Below the pieces are notes generated by a model, which was not told the DNA's origin, did not search any database, and saw nothing but the letters and a program-made list of their open reading frames with translations. Below are positions 39,607 through 48,089 of a stretch of 64,000 nucleotides of DNA, piece by piece (position 1 is the first letter of the stretch; the number at the start of each line of letters is the position of its first letter). Position numbers and translations under genes: made by a program. Source of the DNA: CAG-217 sp963642245 (GTDB lineage: Bacteria; Bacillota; Clostridia; Oscillospirales; Acutalibacteraceae); NCBI GenBank assembly GCA_963642245.1, contig CAVIFY010000003.1, positions 31,513-95,512 on the forward strand, read 5' to 3'.

Positions 39607-41049
39607 TTATTTGCTCAAATAGTAAGTGGGGTTCACCCGGGTGCCGTCCAGCCGAATTTCAAAATGGCTGTGGGGGCCGGTGGAGTTGCCGGTAGAGCCG
39701 CTCTTGGCGATCTGCTGGCCCTTCTTCACCGTTTGGCCGGTGCCCACTAAAATCGACGAATTGTGGGCATACAGGGTCACCACGCTGCGGCCGTGGCTGT
39801 CTGTGCCGTGATAGATCATCACATAGTAGCCGTAGCTGTAATCCAGCCGCTTAACGGTAATGACTACCCCGGACTGGGCGGCCACCACCTTGGAGCCTAC
39901 GCTGCAAGGGAAGTCCAGCCCACCGTGGAACTTGCCGCTGGAGTAGTTGGGGAACCCGGCGCTGACGGTATAGTGCCCGGGCACCGGATAAGTCATATTC
40001 AGCGCTGCGTCCGAGTGGCTGTAAACCCCTTGGGCCTTGCCCCCGGCGGTGCTGTTCTTAGAGGTGGTGTGCTCCTTGTCCTTGTCGGACAGGGTGGTCA
40101 CCTCGTCTGCGTCTTTCAGGCCGCTGATCAGAGCGTCGATCTCGCTCTCCACCTGCTGCTGCAACTTCTCGTCCTCGTTGCGGTACTCGGTGTACATTTG
40201 GTTCTGCGCCGTCAGCTGGGCCAAGAGCGCGTCGCTCTCTGCCCGATCCTGGGCCAGGGTCACCTTGCTGGCGGCAATGCCCTCCTGGTCCCGCTCAATG
40301 GCGGCCTGCTTGGCCTTTAAGGTCTTGTTTTTTTCGTCCAGGTCCTTTTTGACCTTTTGATATTCCGCTTTTTGCTGGTTCAGGCCGTTTTGCTTGGAGC
40401 AGATCTCCTCCATCTTGCCGTTGACCTCTTGCAGCAGCTCCGTGTCGCTCTTGGACACGGCCTTGATCATCTCATACCGGGTGAGAAAGCCGGAAATATC
40501 CTTGCACCCCAGCAGGGCGGTGATAATGCTGTACTCACCGCTTATGTACATCACCCGCAGCCGGTAGCAGTAGGCCTGATAGGTGGCCTGGAACCGGTCG
40601 TTAAGTTTGTTCAGTTCCTTTTGGCTGGCGTCCACTTCCTTTTGCAGGGCGTCCAGCTGCTTTTTGTTGGCGGCGATCTGGGGCTTTAGCTTGTCAATGG
40701 CCTTTTGGCTCTCGTCCACCTGGGCTTGCAGCACCGTCAGTCGGTCGTTCATAGCGCCGATCTTTTGGTCCAGGGTGTCCACATAATCCTGGGTCACCTT
40801 GGAGCTTTTGCCCAGCTCCGCCAGCTTCTTTTCGCTTTCTTCAATGCTTTTTTGCAGCTCTTTTTGCTGCTGCTCCAGGCTCTTTTTGGCCTGGTCCTTT
40901 TTGGCGCTCTCCGCCGCCGGGTCCGTGGTGGTCTCTGCCGCCGTGGTGCTCTCCGTGGTCTCCGCACCCCAGGCGCTGCCGGTAGGCACGGCGCACAGCA
41001 GGGCGCAGGCCAGCACCAGCGCCAGGAGCTTTTGGCTATATTTTTTCAT
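39607..41049 (-). CDS. Coiled-coil M23 peptidase, EnvC/PcsB-like (third of three)
   Basis: 480 residues. Signal peptide MKKYSQKLLALVLACALLCA, a Thr/Glu-rich linker, about 250 residues of coiled coil (for example KSLEQQQKELQKSIEESEKK), and a C-terminal LytM domain with the zinc ligands in FHGGLDFPC and GPHSHFEIR. Domain order is that of FtsX-controlled murein hydrolase activators. The ATG at 41049 was preferred because AAGGAG directly abuts the in-frame ATG four codons earlier. The active-site residues are present, so it should cut peptidoglycan cross-links outside the membrane. Confidence 0.87.
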   Translation of the reverse strand: MKKYSQKLLALVLACALLCAVPTGSAWGAETTESTTAAETTTDPAAESAKKDQAKKSLEQQQKELQKSIEESEKKLAELGKSSKVTQDYVDTLDQKIGAMNDRLTVLQAQVDESQKAIDKLKPQIAANKKQLDALQKEVDASQKELNKLNDRFQATYQAYCYRLRVMYISGEYSIITALLGCKDISGFLTRYEMIKAVSKSDTELLQEVNGKMEEICSKQNGLNQQKAEYQKVKKDLDEKNKTLKAKQAAIERDQEGIAASKVTLAQDRAESDALLAQLTAQNQMYTEYRNEDEKLQQQVESEIDALISGLKDADEVTTLSDKDKEHTTSKNSTAGGKAQGVYSHSDAALNMTYPVPGHYTVSAGFPNYSSGKFHGGLDFPCSVGSKVVAAQSGVVITVKRLDYSYGYYVMIYHGTDSHGRSVVTLYAHNSSILVGTGQTVKKGQQIAKSGSTGNSTGPHSHFEIRLDGTRVNPTYYLSK

Positions 41050-41073
41050 ATTCTGTTCCATCTCCTTGACGCA

Positions 41074-42510
41074 TTAGGGCAAATAAATTTCCGGGTCCAC
41101 GCAGTCATTATATGACGCGGTGGGGGTGCGCACTTCAAAGTGGCAGTGGGGGCCGGTGGAGTTGCCGGTGGAGCCGCTGTATGCGATCAGCTGGCCCCGG
41201 CTCACATGGGTGCCGGCGGATACCACCCGCTGGCTGTTGTGGGCGTACAGGGTGTACACCGGATTACCGGCGCTGTCCGGCTTGTCGTGGGCGATCACAA
41301 TGTAGCGCCCATAACTGCGGTAGCTGCCGTCGCTATTGGTCAAATCGGCAGACACGATCACCGTGCCGCTCTCTGCCGCCACCACCCGAGAGCCGCTGGC
41401 GCAGGCAAAATCGCAGCCGGAGTGCCCGGCGTAGCCGTGGAATGCCGTAGTAATGCGGGTTTGGCTGGGCACCGGGTAGGTCAGGCTCAGCCGCTTGCTC
41501 TCCGTGGTGGTCGGTTTCTTTGTGGTAGAAGTGGTGGTGCCTGCACTCTCGCCGTGCTTGGTGGTGGTGTGTTTCTTTGTTGTAGTGGTGGTTGTCGTGG
41601 TCGTGGTGGTTGTGGTCGTATATTTCTTGGCCGCCTCTTCGATTTGGCGGTCGATCTCGTCCAGGTCGCTCTGGGTCACATCCCGGTACTCGGTATAGGC
41701 CTTGGTCTTATCCGTCAGCTGCTTAAGCAGCCGGTTGGCCTCCGTCTGCTGGTCGGTGAGCACCTGCCGCCGGGCGGTCAGATCTTTCTGATCCGCCTGC
41801 AAGGTGGTCACCGTCTGTTCCAGCTCCGTTTGGCTGGCCGCCAGCTGGGTCTTTTTGGTTTGCAGGTCCTTTTGCCGGGCGGTCAGGTCCGTTTTGGCCT
41901 GTTCCAGCCGGTCGCCCTCCGTCTGCACAGAGCGGAGCAGCGCCGTGTCCTGCTTGGCCACCCGGGCCACCATCTCGTAGCGGGTGAGCAGTTGGCCAAT
42001 ATCCGTGCTGCCCAGCAGGAATGCCAGCACATTGGTCTCGCCGCTGATGTACATAGCCCGCAACCGCTGGCAGTAGCGCTGATAATTCTGCTGAAATTCG
42101 GCGTCCAGCACGGTGATCTGCTGCTTGGTGTCTGCGATCTGCTGCTGCAGCGCCGCCTGGTCCTCCCGGTTCTTCTTTTGCTGCTTTTGCAGCACGGTAA
42201 TGCGGTTCTCCGCCGTGTCTACCTTTTGCTCCGTCAGCTTAAGCTGGCTGCGCAGGTAGCCGATCTTCTCGTCCAGGGCGTCCAGGTACGCCTGGGTGTC
42301 CTTGCTCTGCTTGCCCAGGGTCTCCAGGGTCTTTTCCGTCTGGCGCAGCTTCATTTCCAAATAGGACTGCTGCTCCTCCGGGGTCATTTGGTCATTAAGC
42401 CCGCTGTCCGCTGCCGGCACCGTTGCCGGGGTGGAGAACACCGCAGGCAAAAACAGACAGAAAGCCAGCAAAACAGCCAAAACTTGTTTTCCATGTCTTT
42501 GCCGCTTCAC
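41074..42510 (-). CDS. Coiled-coil M23 peptidase, EnvC/PcsB-like (second of three)
   Basis: 478 residues from the GTG at 42510, which follows AAAGGAAGTGAAGCCA; a GTG three codons earlier lies inside that site. Signal peptide around QVLAVLLAFCLFLPAVFS, long coiled coil with many Gln and Leu, then a low-complexity linker with 14 consecutive Thr (about 41582-41623) and more TTK repeats, then the LytM domain with GHSGCDFACAS and GPHCHFEVRT. The Thr codons are mixed, so the tract is not a simple DNA repeat. Probably a cell-wall hydrolase reaching through the wall on a flexible linker. Confidence 0.86.
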   Translation of the reverse strand: MKRQRHGKQVLAVLLAFCLFLPAVFSTPATVPAADSGLNDQMTPEEQQSYLEMKLRQTEKTLETLGKQSKDTQAYLDALDEKIGYLRSQLKLTEQKVDTAENRITVLQKQQKKNREDQAALQQQIADTKQQITVLDAEFQQNYQRYCQRLRAMYISGETNVLAFLLGSTDIGQLLTRYEMVARVAKQDTALLRSVQTEGDRLEQAKTDLTARQKDLQTKKTQLAASQTELEQTVTTLQADQKDLTARRQVLTDQQTEANRLLKQLTDKTKAYTEYRDVTQSDLDEIDRQIEEAAKKYTTTTTTTTTTTTTTKKHTTTKHGESAGTTTSTTKKPTTTESKRLSLTYPVPSQTRITTAFHGYAGHSGCDFACASGSRVVAAESGTVIVSADLTNSDGSYRSYGRYIVIAHDKPDSAGNPVYTLYAHNSQRVVSAGTHVSRGQLIAYSGSTGNSTGPHCHFEVRTPTASYNDCVDPEIYLP

Positions 42511-42587
42511 TGGCTTCACTTCCTTTGTGGTCTATTCTTGTTGTATGGTACGGCGGCTGCCACGGTGGGCGCCGTTGCCGTTTCTGT

Positions 42588-43856
42588 TTACAGGTAATTC
42601 AGCGGGTTCACCTGAGAGCCGTTGACGCGCACTTCAAAGTGGCAGTGGGGGCCGGTGGAGTTGCCGGTGGAGCCGCTCTTGGCCACCACCTGACCGGCGC
42701 TGACCTTCTCGCCCACGCTCACCAAAATTTGGCTGTTATGGGCATACAGGGTGGACAGGCCGTCCCCGTGGTCGATGATCAAATACCGGCCGTAGCTGTA
42801 ATTCAGGTACTTCACCAAAATCACCGTACCGCTGGCCGCTGCATACACATTGGAACCGGTGGATACCGGGAAGTCAATGCCCCCGTGGTAACGCCCGCTG
42901 GAGTAGTTGGGATACCCGGCAGAAATGGAGCGGCTGTCCGTGGGATAGCGCAGCTGCCCGCTGCCGGAGCCGTGGGAGCCGCCGATACTGCCGGAGCCGT
43001 GAGAACCGGCGGCGGCAATGGCGGCGCTGATCTCATTTTGCACCTGCTGCAACTGGGCCTGGTCGGTCTCAATGGCCTCCTGATACTCGGAGGTCTGCTT
43101 GGAGAGCTTGCGCATTTGGGCGTTGCACTCTGCGGCCTCGCTGTCCAGGTCCGCCTTGGTGGAAGAAATATCGTTGATATTCTTCTGGAGGGCGGCTTTG
43201 TCCGACTCCAGGCTCTTTTTGTCCGCGTTCAGCTGGTTGCGCTTTTCCTCCAGCTTTTGCTTTTGGGCCTCGATCTCCTCCATCTTCTTCATCAGGCTGT
43301 CCAAGGTGGCGCTGTCCTGCTGAGAAACGGACTTGATCATCTGGGACCGGGTCAGCAGACTGGACAGATCGGAGCAGGTGAGCAGCACTTCCAAGGTGGA
43401 GGCGCTGCCGCTGATGTACATGGCCCGCAGCCGCTGGCAATACTCGGCGTATGTAGCGTCAAATTCCTTTTGCTTTTGGTCAATTTGGCGCTGGGTCTCC
43501 TCGATCTCCGCGGCGGTTTTTTCGATCTTGGCCTGGGTGGCGTCGATCTCCGATTGCAGGGCAGCCTTGTCGCTCTCCAAATTGGAAATCTTGTCCTGCA
43601 ACAGGCTTATTTTCTCCTGCAAAGTGTTGATATATTCCTGGGTGTCTTTCTTTTGTTTCGACAGTTCGTTGAGCTTGCTTTGGGTGCTGTTGATCCGGGA
43701 CTGGATCTTGCTCTTTTCGCTCTCCAGCTCCGAGCGGGACTTGGCCGTGGCCACCAAGGTGGAGCCAAATCCGGCAGTCAGCACCAGCACCAAACTGCAA
43801 AGCAGGCAAAACAGCCGCCGCAACCAAATTTTGGATTTAGACTGCACTGATCTCAC
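42588..43856 (-). CDS. Coiled-coil M23 peptidase, EnvC/PcsB-like (first of three, likely FtsX partner)
   Basis: 422 residues. Signal peptide (IWLRRLFCLLCSLVLVLTAG), coiled coil from residues about 38 to 265, a Gly/Ser/His-rich hinge, and a LytM domain with YHGGIDFPVS and GPHCHFEVRV. It begins with GTG inside the end of ftsX (20-base overlap), which makes it the best candidate for the hydrolase activated by FtsEX. Two paralogues follow downstream. The start at 43856 follows AAGGAAGG; a GTG three codons later is possible. Confidence 0.88.
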   Translation of the reverse strand: MRSVQSKSKIWLRRLFCLLCSLVLVLTAGFGSTLVATAKSRSELESEKSKIQSRINSTQSKLNELSKQKKDTQEYINTLQEKISLLQDKISNLESDKAALQSEIDATQAKIEKTAAEIEETQRQIDQKQKEFDATYAEYCQRLRAMYISGSASTLEVLLTCSDLSSLLTRSQMIKSVSQQDSATLDSLMKKMEEIEAQKQKLEEKRNQLNADKKSLESDKAALQKNINDISSTKADLDSEAAECNAQMRKLSKQTSEYQEAIETDQAQLQQVQNEISAAIAAAGSHGSGSIGGSHGSGSGQLRYPTDSRSISAGYPNYSSGRYHGGIDFPVSTGSNVYAAASGTVILVKYLNYSYGRYLIIDHGDGLSTLYAHNSQILVSVGEKVSAGQVVAKSGSTGNSTGPHCHFEVRVNGSQVNPLNYL

Positions 43857-44757
43857 TACCTTCCTTGTTCAGGTACTTACGCATGGTGATCATGGAGCCG
43901 CCCACACCGCTGACAATGCCGATGGCAACAAAGATACCCAGCATTTGCAGCGCATAGGGGGCAAAGGGCAGCGCAGACAGGGACAGGCTCTGGAGCAGCG
44001 CGCTGAACTGGCGCACCGCCAGCTCGTACAGCCCCCATACCAGCCCCAGCGACACCGCGCCGGACACGATACCAAGGATCATACCCTCTACCACGAAGGG
44101 CAGGCGCACAAAGCTGTTGGTGGCGCCCACGCTCTTCATAATGCTGATCTCCAACCGGCGGGAATACACCGTCAGCTTAATGGTGTTGGAGATAATGAAC
44201 AGAGAGATGGCAAACAGCACGGCGATGATCACAATGGAGATCACCGTAATGCCCTGCCGGATGGACACCAGCTTTTGGGCCAGGTCCTTGTTCTCTCGAA
44301 TGGTGTCTACATTTTGCAGGCCTTTCAGTCCCTTGACCGTTTGGTCAAACTTGCCCAGATCGGCCACCGTCACCTTATAGGCGTTGGGCAGCGGAATATC
44401 CGAGCTGATCTGGGTAAAGAACTTGGCCTGGGCGTCCTCCATGGTCTCCAGCTGCTGGGCCCATGCCTTTTCCTTGGGCACATACTCCAGGTCCTTTACA
44501 TTGCCCAGTGCCTTGATCTCCTGGCCCATGGTGTCAATGGCGGCCTGGTCTGCGTCGTCTTTGATATAGACCATGATCACATTCTCCTCCTCAATGCGGG
44601 AGAGCAGGGAGTCCATATTCAAAAAGATCATAGACGCAGAGCCGATGAGCACCAAACAGCTCATCAATACGCAAATGGACGCAATGGACATCATCCGATT
44701 GGTCCAGGTGTTGCGAAAGCCCTCTTTGATCAAATATCTTAAACTTGCGCCGGTCAT
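43837..44757 (-). CDS. ftsX: Cell division protein FtsX
   Basis: 306 residues. Four membrane helices: one near residue 25-45 (SICVLMSCLVLIGSASMIF) and three in the C-terminal half (VISIVIIAVLFAISLFIISN and onward). The large outer loop between the first two (residues about 50-170) is the part that contacts murein hydrolases. NRMMSIASI and the loop SIMKSVGATNSFVRLPFVVE are typical FtsX. Its start overlaps the ftsE stop (ATGA). With FtsE it transmits ATP hydrolysis to the coiled-coil hydrolase outside. Confidence 0.95.
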   Translation of the reverse strand: MTGASLRYLIKEGFRNTWTNRMMSIASICVLMSCLVLIGSASMIFLNMDSLLSRIEEENVIMVYIKDDADQAAIDTMGQEIKALGNVKDLEYVPKEKAWAQQLETMEDAQAKFFTQISSDIPLPNAYKVTVADLGKFDQTVKGLKGLQNVDTIRENKDLAQKLVSIRQGITVISIVIIAVLFAISLFIISNTIKLTVYSRRLEISIMKSVGATNSFVRLPFVVEGMILGIVSGAVSLGLVWGLYELAVRQFSALLQSLSLSALPFAPYALQMLGIFVAIGIVSGVGGSMITMRKYLNKEGSEISAV

Positions 44758-45626
44758 TCTGCCGCACCTCCGTTCTCATCCTCCGGGGTGGCCGCTGCCT
44801 GCGCCGGGGTCTCGTCCGCCAGGGACTCTAAGTTATCAAACACATCCTCGTCTGCCGGGGCGTCCGCCGTCTTGGACAGGTCAATGGAAGTGCCCTCTTC
44901 ATAAAAGAACATATCCGTCTCTTTGCGGGGCTCGCTGCTCTCAAACCGGGCGTGGGTGGGGTCCGGGGTGTCGGAGACCACTTCGCCGTTCTTGATCACG
45001 ATCACCCGCCGCTGGAAAGAGCGCACCAGGTCGTGCTCATGGGTCACCATAATGACGGTGGTGCCCGCGTTATTGATCTTGGTGAGCAACTCCACGATCT
45101 CGTGGCTCATCTCCGGGTCCACATTGCCGGTAGGCTCGTCCGCGATGATCACCCTGGGGTTGTTTACCAAAGCGCGAGCCAGGGACACACGCTGCTGCTC
45201 GCCGCCGGACAGCTCATTGGGCATGGAACGGGCCTTTTGGCTCAGCCCCACCAGCTGGAGAATATAGGGCACCCGCTTGCGAATGTCCTTCTCCTTGGCG
45301 CCGATCACCCGCATGGCAAAGGCCACATTGTCGTACACGCTCATCTTGGGGATCAGGCGGAAGTCCTGGAACACAATGCCCATGGTGCGGCGATAATAGG
45401 GCACCTGCCGCTTCTTCAAAGTGGCGGAGGAATACTCGTTAAAGATCACCTCGCCCTCCGTGGGCTTTTCCTCGTGCATAATGAGTTTCAAAAAGGTGGA
45501 CTTACCGGCGCCGGAGGAGCCGACCACAAACACAAACTCGCCGTCCTCAATTTTAATATTCACATGATTGAGGGCGTGGGTGTCCGTGGAGTCGTACACC
45601 TTAGATACATTTCTGAATTCAATCAC
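44754..45626 (-). CDS. ftsE: Cell division ATP-binding protein FtsE with acidic C-terminal extension
   Basis: 290 residues against about 228 usual. Walker A VVGSSGAGKSTFLK, signature LSGGEQQRVSLARAL, Walker B VIIADEPTGNVDPE and the switch His in MVTHEHDLV are all present. The last 70 residues after GEVVSDTPDPTH are acidic and Ala-rich (for example DAPADEDVFDNLESLADET) and have no counterpart in ordinary FtsE. The GTG at 45626 follows AGAGGTAAAAATT; an in-frame ATG 15 codons upstream adds non-family residues. First gene of the ten-gene run down to 34685. Confidence 0.93.
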   Translation of the reverse strand: MIEFRNVSKVYDSTDTHALNHVNIKIEDGEFVFVVGSSGAGKSTFLKLIMHEEKPTEGEVIFNEYSSATLKKRQVPYYRRTMGIVFQDFRLIPKMSVYDNVAFAMRVIGAKEKDIRKRVPYILQLVGLSQKARSMPNELSGGEQQRVSLARALVNNPRVIIADEPTGNVDPEMSHEIVELLTKINNAGTTVIMVTHEHDLVRSFQRRVIVIKNGEVVSDTPDPTHARFESSEPRKETDMFFYEEGTSIDLSKTADAPADEDVFDNLESLADETPAQAAATPEDENGGAAE

Positions 45627-45694
45627 AATTTTTACCTCTTTTAACTTGGCGCCGCAGGCTAAGGGTAACACTACGGCACTATATAGTTAATTAT

Positions 45695-45723
45695 AATATA
45701 TAGCAAACCCCGCCATAAATCAA
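45695..45723 (-). promoter_or_regulatory. Promoter of the ftsE operon
   Basis: On the minus strand TTGATT (45718-45723), 17-base spacer, TATATT (45695-45700); a TATAAT follows three bases later as a second possible -10. Confidence 0.6.
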
Positions 45724-45806
45724 CCCCTTACTTGTTATTATTTTGTAAAAGATGTGACAGAGTTGTTAAATTTTGGGCAGAACAGGCCGGGCAAATTCGC
45801 CCGCTG

Positions 45807-46030
45807 CGGTGCGATGTGGGCATCGCACCCTACAAGGATTTTGCAACCGCATTGGCTCCCTTGAAAAGGGTAACAAAGGTATTGTAACCGATTTGGCTCC
45901 CTTGTAAAGGGAGCTGTCAGCGCAGCTGACTGAGGGATTAAGCGGCGGGCGGCAGATTGCCGCCCCTACCGGTTATTTTATTGATTTATTGAATTGAATT
46001 TTGTAGGGGCCGATGCCCACATCGGCCCGC
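45807..46030. repeat. Intergenic palindrome island 5
   Basis: Within the 450-base gap between ftsE and the CdaR-type gene, which has no coding potential. Modules: GGTGCGATG-TGGG-CATCGCACC reversed (45807-45833), CTCCCTTGTAAAGGGAG with TCAGC-GCA-GCTGA and CTGAGGGATTA (45893-45940), GGCGGCA-GAT-TGCCGCC (45943-45969), the AT-rich TTGATTTATTGAA spacer (45981-45993) and GGCCGATG-CCCA-CATCGGCC (46003-46030). Confidence 0.82.
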
Positions 46031-46042
46031 TTTTACCCAAAC

Positions 46043-46068
46043 AAAAAAGCGGCACCGTGCGGTGCCGC
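46043..46068 (-). terminator. Terminator after the CdaR-type gene
   Basis: Perfect eight-base stem GCGGCACC (46049-46056) with GGTGCCGC (46061-46068), loop GTGC, followed on the minus strand by TTTTTTG. Confidence 0.88.
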
Positions 46069-46076
46069 AAATGCTG

Positions 46077-47162
46077 TTAATATTTAATGGGGCTGGAGTC
46101 CAGGTACTTATTGACCATCAGCGCCACTTTGAACACAATGGCGTCGTCAAACTCCCGCAGGTCCAACCCGGTGAGCTTTTTGATCTTCTCCAGCCGGTAC
46201 ACCAGGGTGTTTCTGTGGACAAACAGTTTTCTGGAGGTCTCGGACACATTCAGGTTGTTCTCAAAGAACTTTTGAATGGTAAAGAGGGTCTCCTGGTCCA
46301 GGCTGTCAATGGAACCTCGCTTGAACACCTCTTTCAGGAACATATCGCACAGGGTGGTGGGCAGCTGGTAGATCAGCCGGGCAATGCCCAAATTCTCGTA
46401 GCTGACAATGGACTTCTCCGTGTCAAACACCTTGCCCACTTCCAGCGCCACCTGGGCCTCCTTAAAAGAATGGGCCAGATCCTTAATGCCGGTGACCCGG
46501 GTGCCGATACCCACCACTGCGTTGCAGTAGAACTCGGTAGACAGGGTGTCGCAAATGGAGCGGGCCAGCTTTTCCAGGTCCTTGCTGTCCACATTGGGGC
46601 GCACTTCCTTCACCAGGGCAATGTCCTTCTCGTTAATGTCAATGACCAGATCCTTGGTCTTGTCCGGGAAGAAGTTTTGGATCACATCATAGACGGACAC
46701 ATCCGTATCCTGGGTCACTCGAATGAGAAAAACCACCCGGGAAGCGTCATTATTGAAATGCAGTTCGCGGGACTTGATATAAATATCGCCGGGCAGGATA
46801 TTGTCCAGGATCACATTCTTTACAAAATTGGAGCGATCGAACTTCTCGTCGTTATTCTGCTTGATCTGGTCCAGCGACACGGCGATAATATCCGCATAAT
46901 GCTTGCTCATATCGTCCGTACCGTCCACAAACACCGCATAATCCGGGTGCACGGAGTTGCCAAAGGCCTTATATGTGCAGTTGTCCACACAGATCTGCGC
47001 CCCGCTGAACACACCGGCAGGGATAATGCCCTTGCGTGCCTCGCCGATCTGGCCCAGCTCACTGCAAGCGATCACGGTACCGCTCTCGTCCACCACACCG
47101 ATGGTACGGTCCAGCACCTCACGCATCTGGTTTATAATGCCTTGAAACAGTCTGTTGGGCAT
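46077..47162 (-). CDS. CdaR/PucR-type transcriptional regulator
   Basis: 361 residues. The N-terminal sugar-diacid-recognition domain (LFQGIINQMREVLDRTIGVV, then DESGTVIACSELGQIGE) is followed by a GGDEF-like middle part (AVVGIGTRVTGIKDLAHSF) and a C-terminal PucR helix-turn-helix, LNVSETSRKLFVHRNTLVYR. Such proteins activate sugar-acid genes in E. coli; the effector here is unknown and no target operon lies next to it. It has its own promoter and terminator and so is a single-gene unit. Confidence 0.87.
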   Translation of the reverse strand: MPNRLFQGIINQMREVLDRTIGVVDESGTVIACSELGQIGEARKGIIPAGVFSGAQICVDNCTYKAFGNSVHPDYAVFVDGTDDMSKHYADIIAVSLDQIKQNNDEKFDRSNFVKNVILDNILPGDIYIKSRELHFNNDASRVVFLIRVTQDTDVSVYDVIQNFFPDKTKDLVIDINEKDIALVKEVRPNVDSKDLEKLARSICDTLSTEFYCNAVVGIGTRVTGIKDLAHSFKEAQVALEVGKVFDTEKSIVSYENLGIARLIYQLPTTLCDMFLKEVFKRGSIDSLDQETLFTIQKFFENNLNVSETSRKLFVHRNTLVYRLEKIKKLTGLDLREFDDAIVFKVALMVNKYLDSSPIKY

Positions 47163-47241
47163 CAGGATCCCACCCCTTTGTCAATTCTTTATCAAATAAA
47201 GGGATAAAATTGCACAAATTCGATCACCCTTTATTGGTCAT

Positions 47242-47270
47242 ATTATACAATGCCTTTAATCAAATTGCAA
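47242..47270 (-). promoter_or_regulatory. Promoter of the CdaR-type gene
   Basis: On the minus strand TTGCAA (47265-47270), 17-base spacer, TATAAT (47242-47247). Confidence 0.75.
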
Positions 47271-47372
47271 CCTTTCGACAAAAATTTTTATTATTTTTTG
47301 TGCGACTTGCATAAACGACCGGTATTTTTGCACCAAAACCACAATATGTTGTTGCCGCGCGGCGTTCGGCAC

Positions 47373-48089
47373 CTATTGGGCAGTGTCTTTTGTCAGCAGC
47401 GCCACCTCCGCCGGGGTCAGTGCCCGGCAGTCCCCGGGGGCCAGCGCCGGGTCCAGTTCCAGCGCGCCCATAGCGGTGCGGTGCAGGGCGGTGACGGTGC
47501 AGCCCACCCGGGCAAACATCCGCTTGACCTGATGATAAACACCCTGCCGCAGCACCACCTGCGCCCGGGGCGGATCGGCAGACAAGATCGTCAACCGGGC
47601 CGGTTGCAGCACCTTGCCGTCCATCTCCATCCCCCCGGCAAAGGCCGCGGCAGCCGTAGGGGGCACCGGCTTGTCCAGGGTGGCGATATAGGTCTTTGGA
47701 ATATGGCTGCGGGGGCTGAGGATCCGGTGGGCAAAGGCGCCGTCGTCCGTCAGCAGCACAAAGCCGGTGGTGTCCTTATCCAGCCGCCCGGCAGGGAACA
47801 GCCCCTTGCGCCCCAGCGCCGGGGGCACCAGGTCCAGCACCGTAGGCTCCCCCTTGCCGTCCGTGGCAGAGAGCACCCCCGCCGGCTTGTGCAGCATTAA
47901 ATACACAAAAGCCCGGCAGGCAATGGGTTCTCCTGCCAGGCAGATCTCCTGGGTGTTCGGGTCCACCTGCTGCCCGGCGCGGGCCACCGTGCCGTCCACG
48001 GTCACCTGCCCCTTTTGCAGCAGCGTTTTTACCCGGCTGCGGGGTTCGTTCAACTCCCGGGCCAGTACTTTTTCGATCCGTTCGCTCAT
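47373..48089 (-). CDS. rsuA: Ribosomal small-subunit pseudouridine synthase (RsuA/RluB family)
   Basis: 238 residues. An S4 RNA-binding domain (MSERIEKVLARELNEPRSRV) is followed by the catalytic domain with the Asp loop PAGRLDKDTTGFVLLTDDG and the end RQGVYHQVKRMFARVGC. The short form and this end fit RsuA (16S rRNA position 516) better than RluB, but the exact site is uncertain. The start overlaps the stop of the DUF4830 gene by four bases. Confidence 0.87.
   Translation of the reverse strand: MSERIEKVLARELNEPRSRVKTLLQKGQVTVDGTVARAGQQVDPNTQEICLAGEPIACRAFVYLMLHKPAGVLSATDGKGEPTVLDLVPPALGRKGLFPAGRLDKDTTGFVLLTDDGAFAHRILSPRSHIPKTYIATLDKPVPPTAAAAFAGGMEMDGKVLQPARLTILSADPPRAQVVLRQGVYHQVKRMFARVGCTVTALHRTAMGALELDPALAPGDCRALTPAEVALLTKDTAQ

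Noticed and set aside
41570..41640. Tandem repeat or CRISPR-like array
   Set aside because: The repetition is a poly-threonine linker in frame inside an M23 gene; codons are mixed and there are no spacers.
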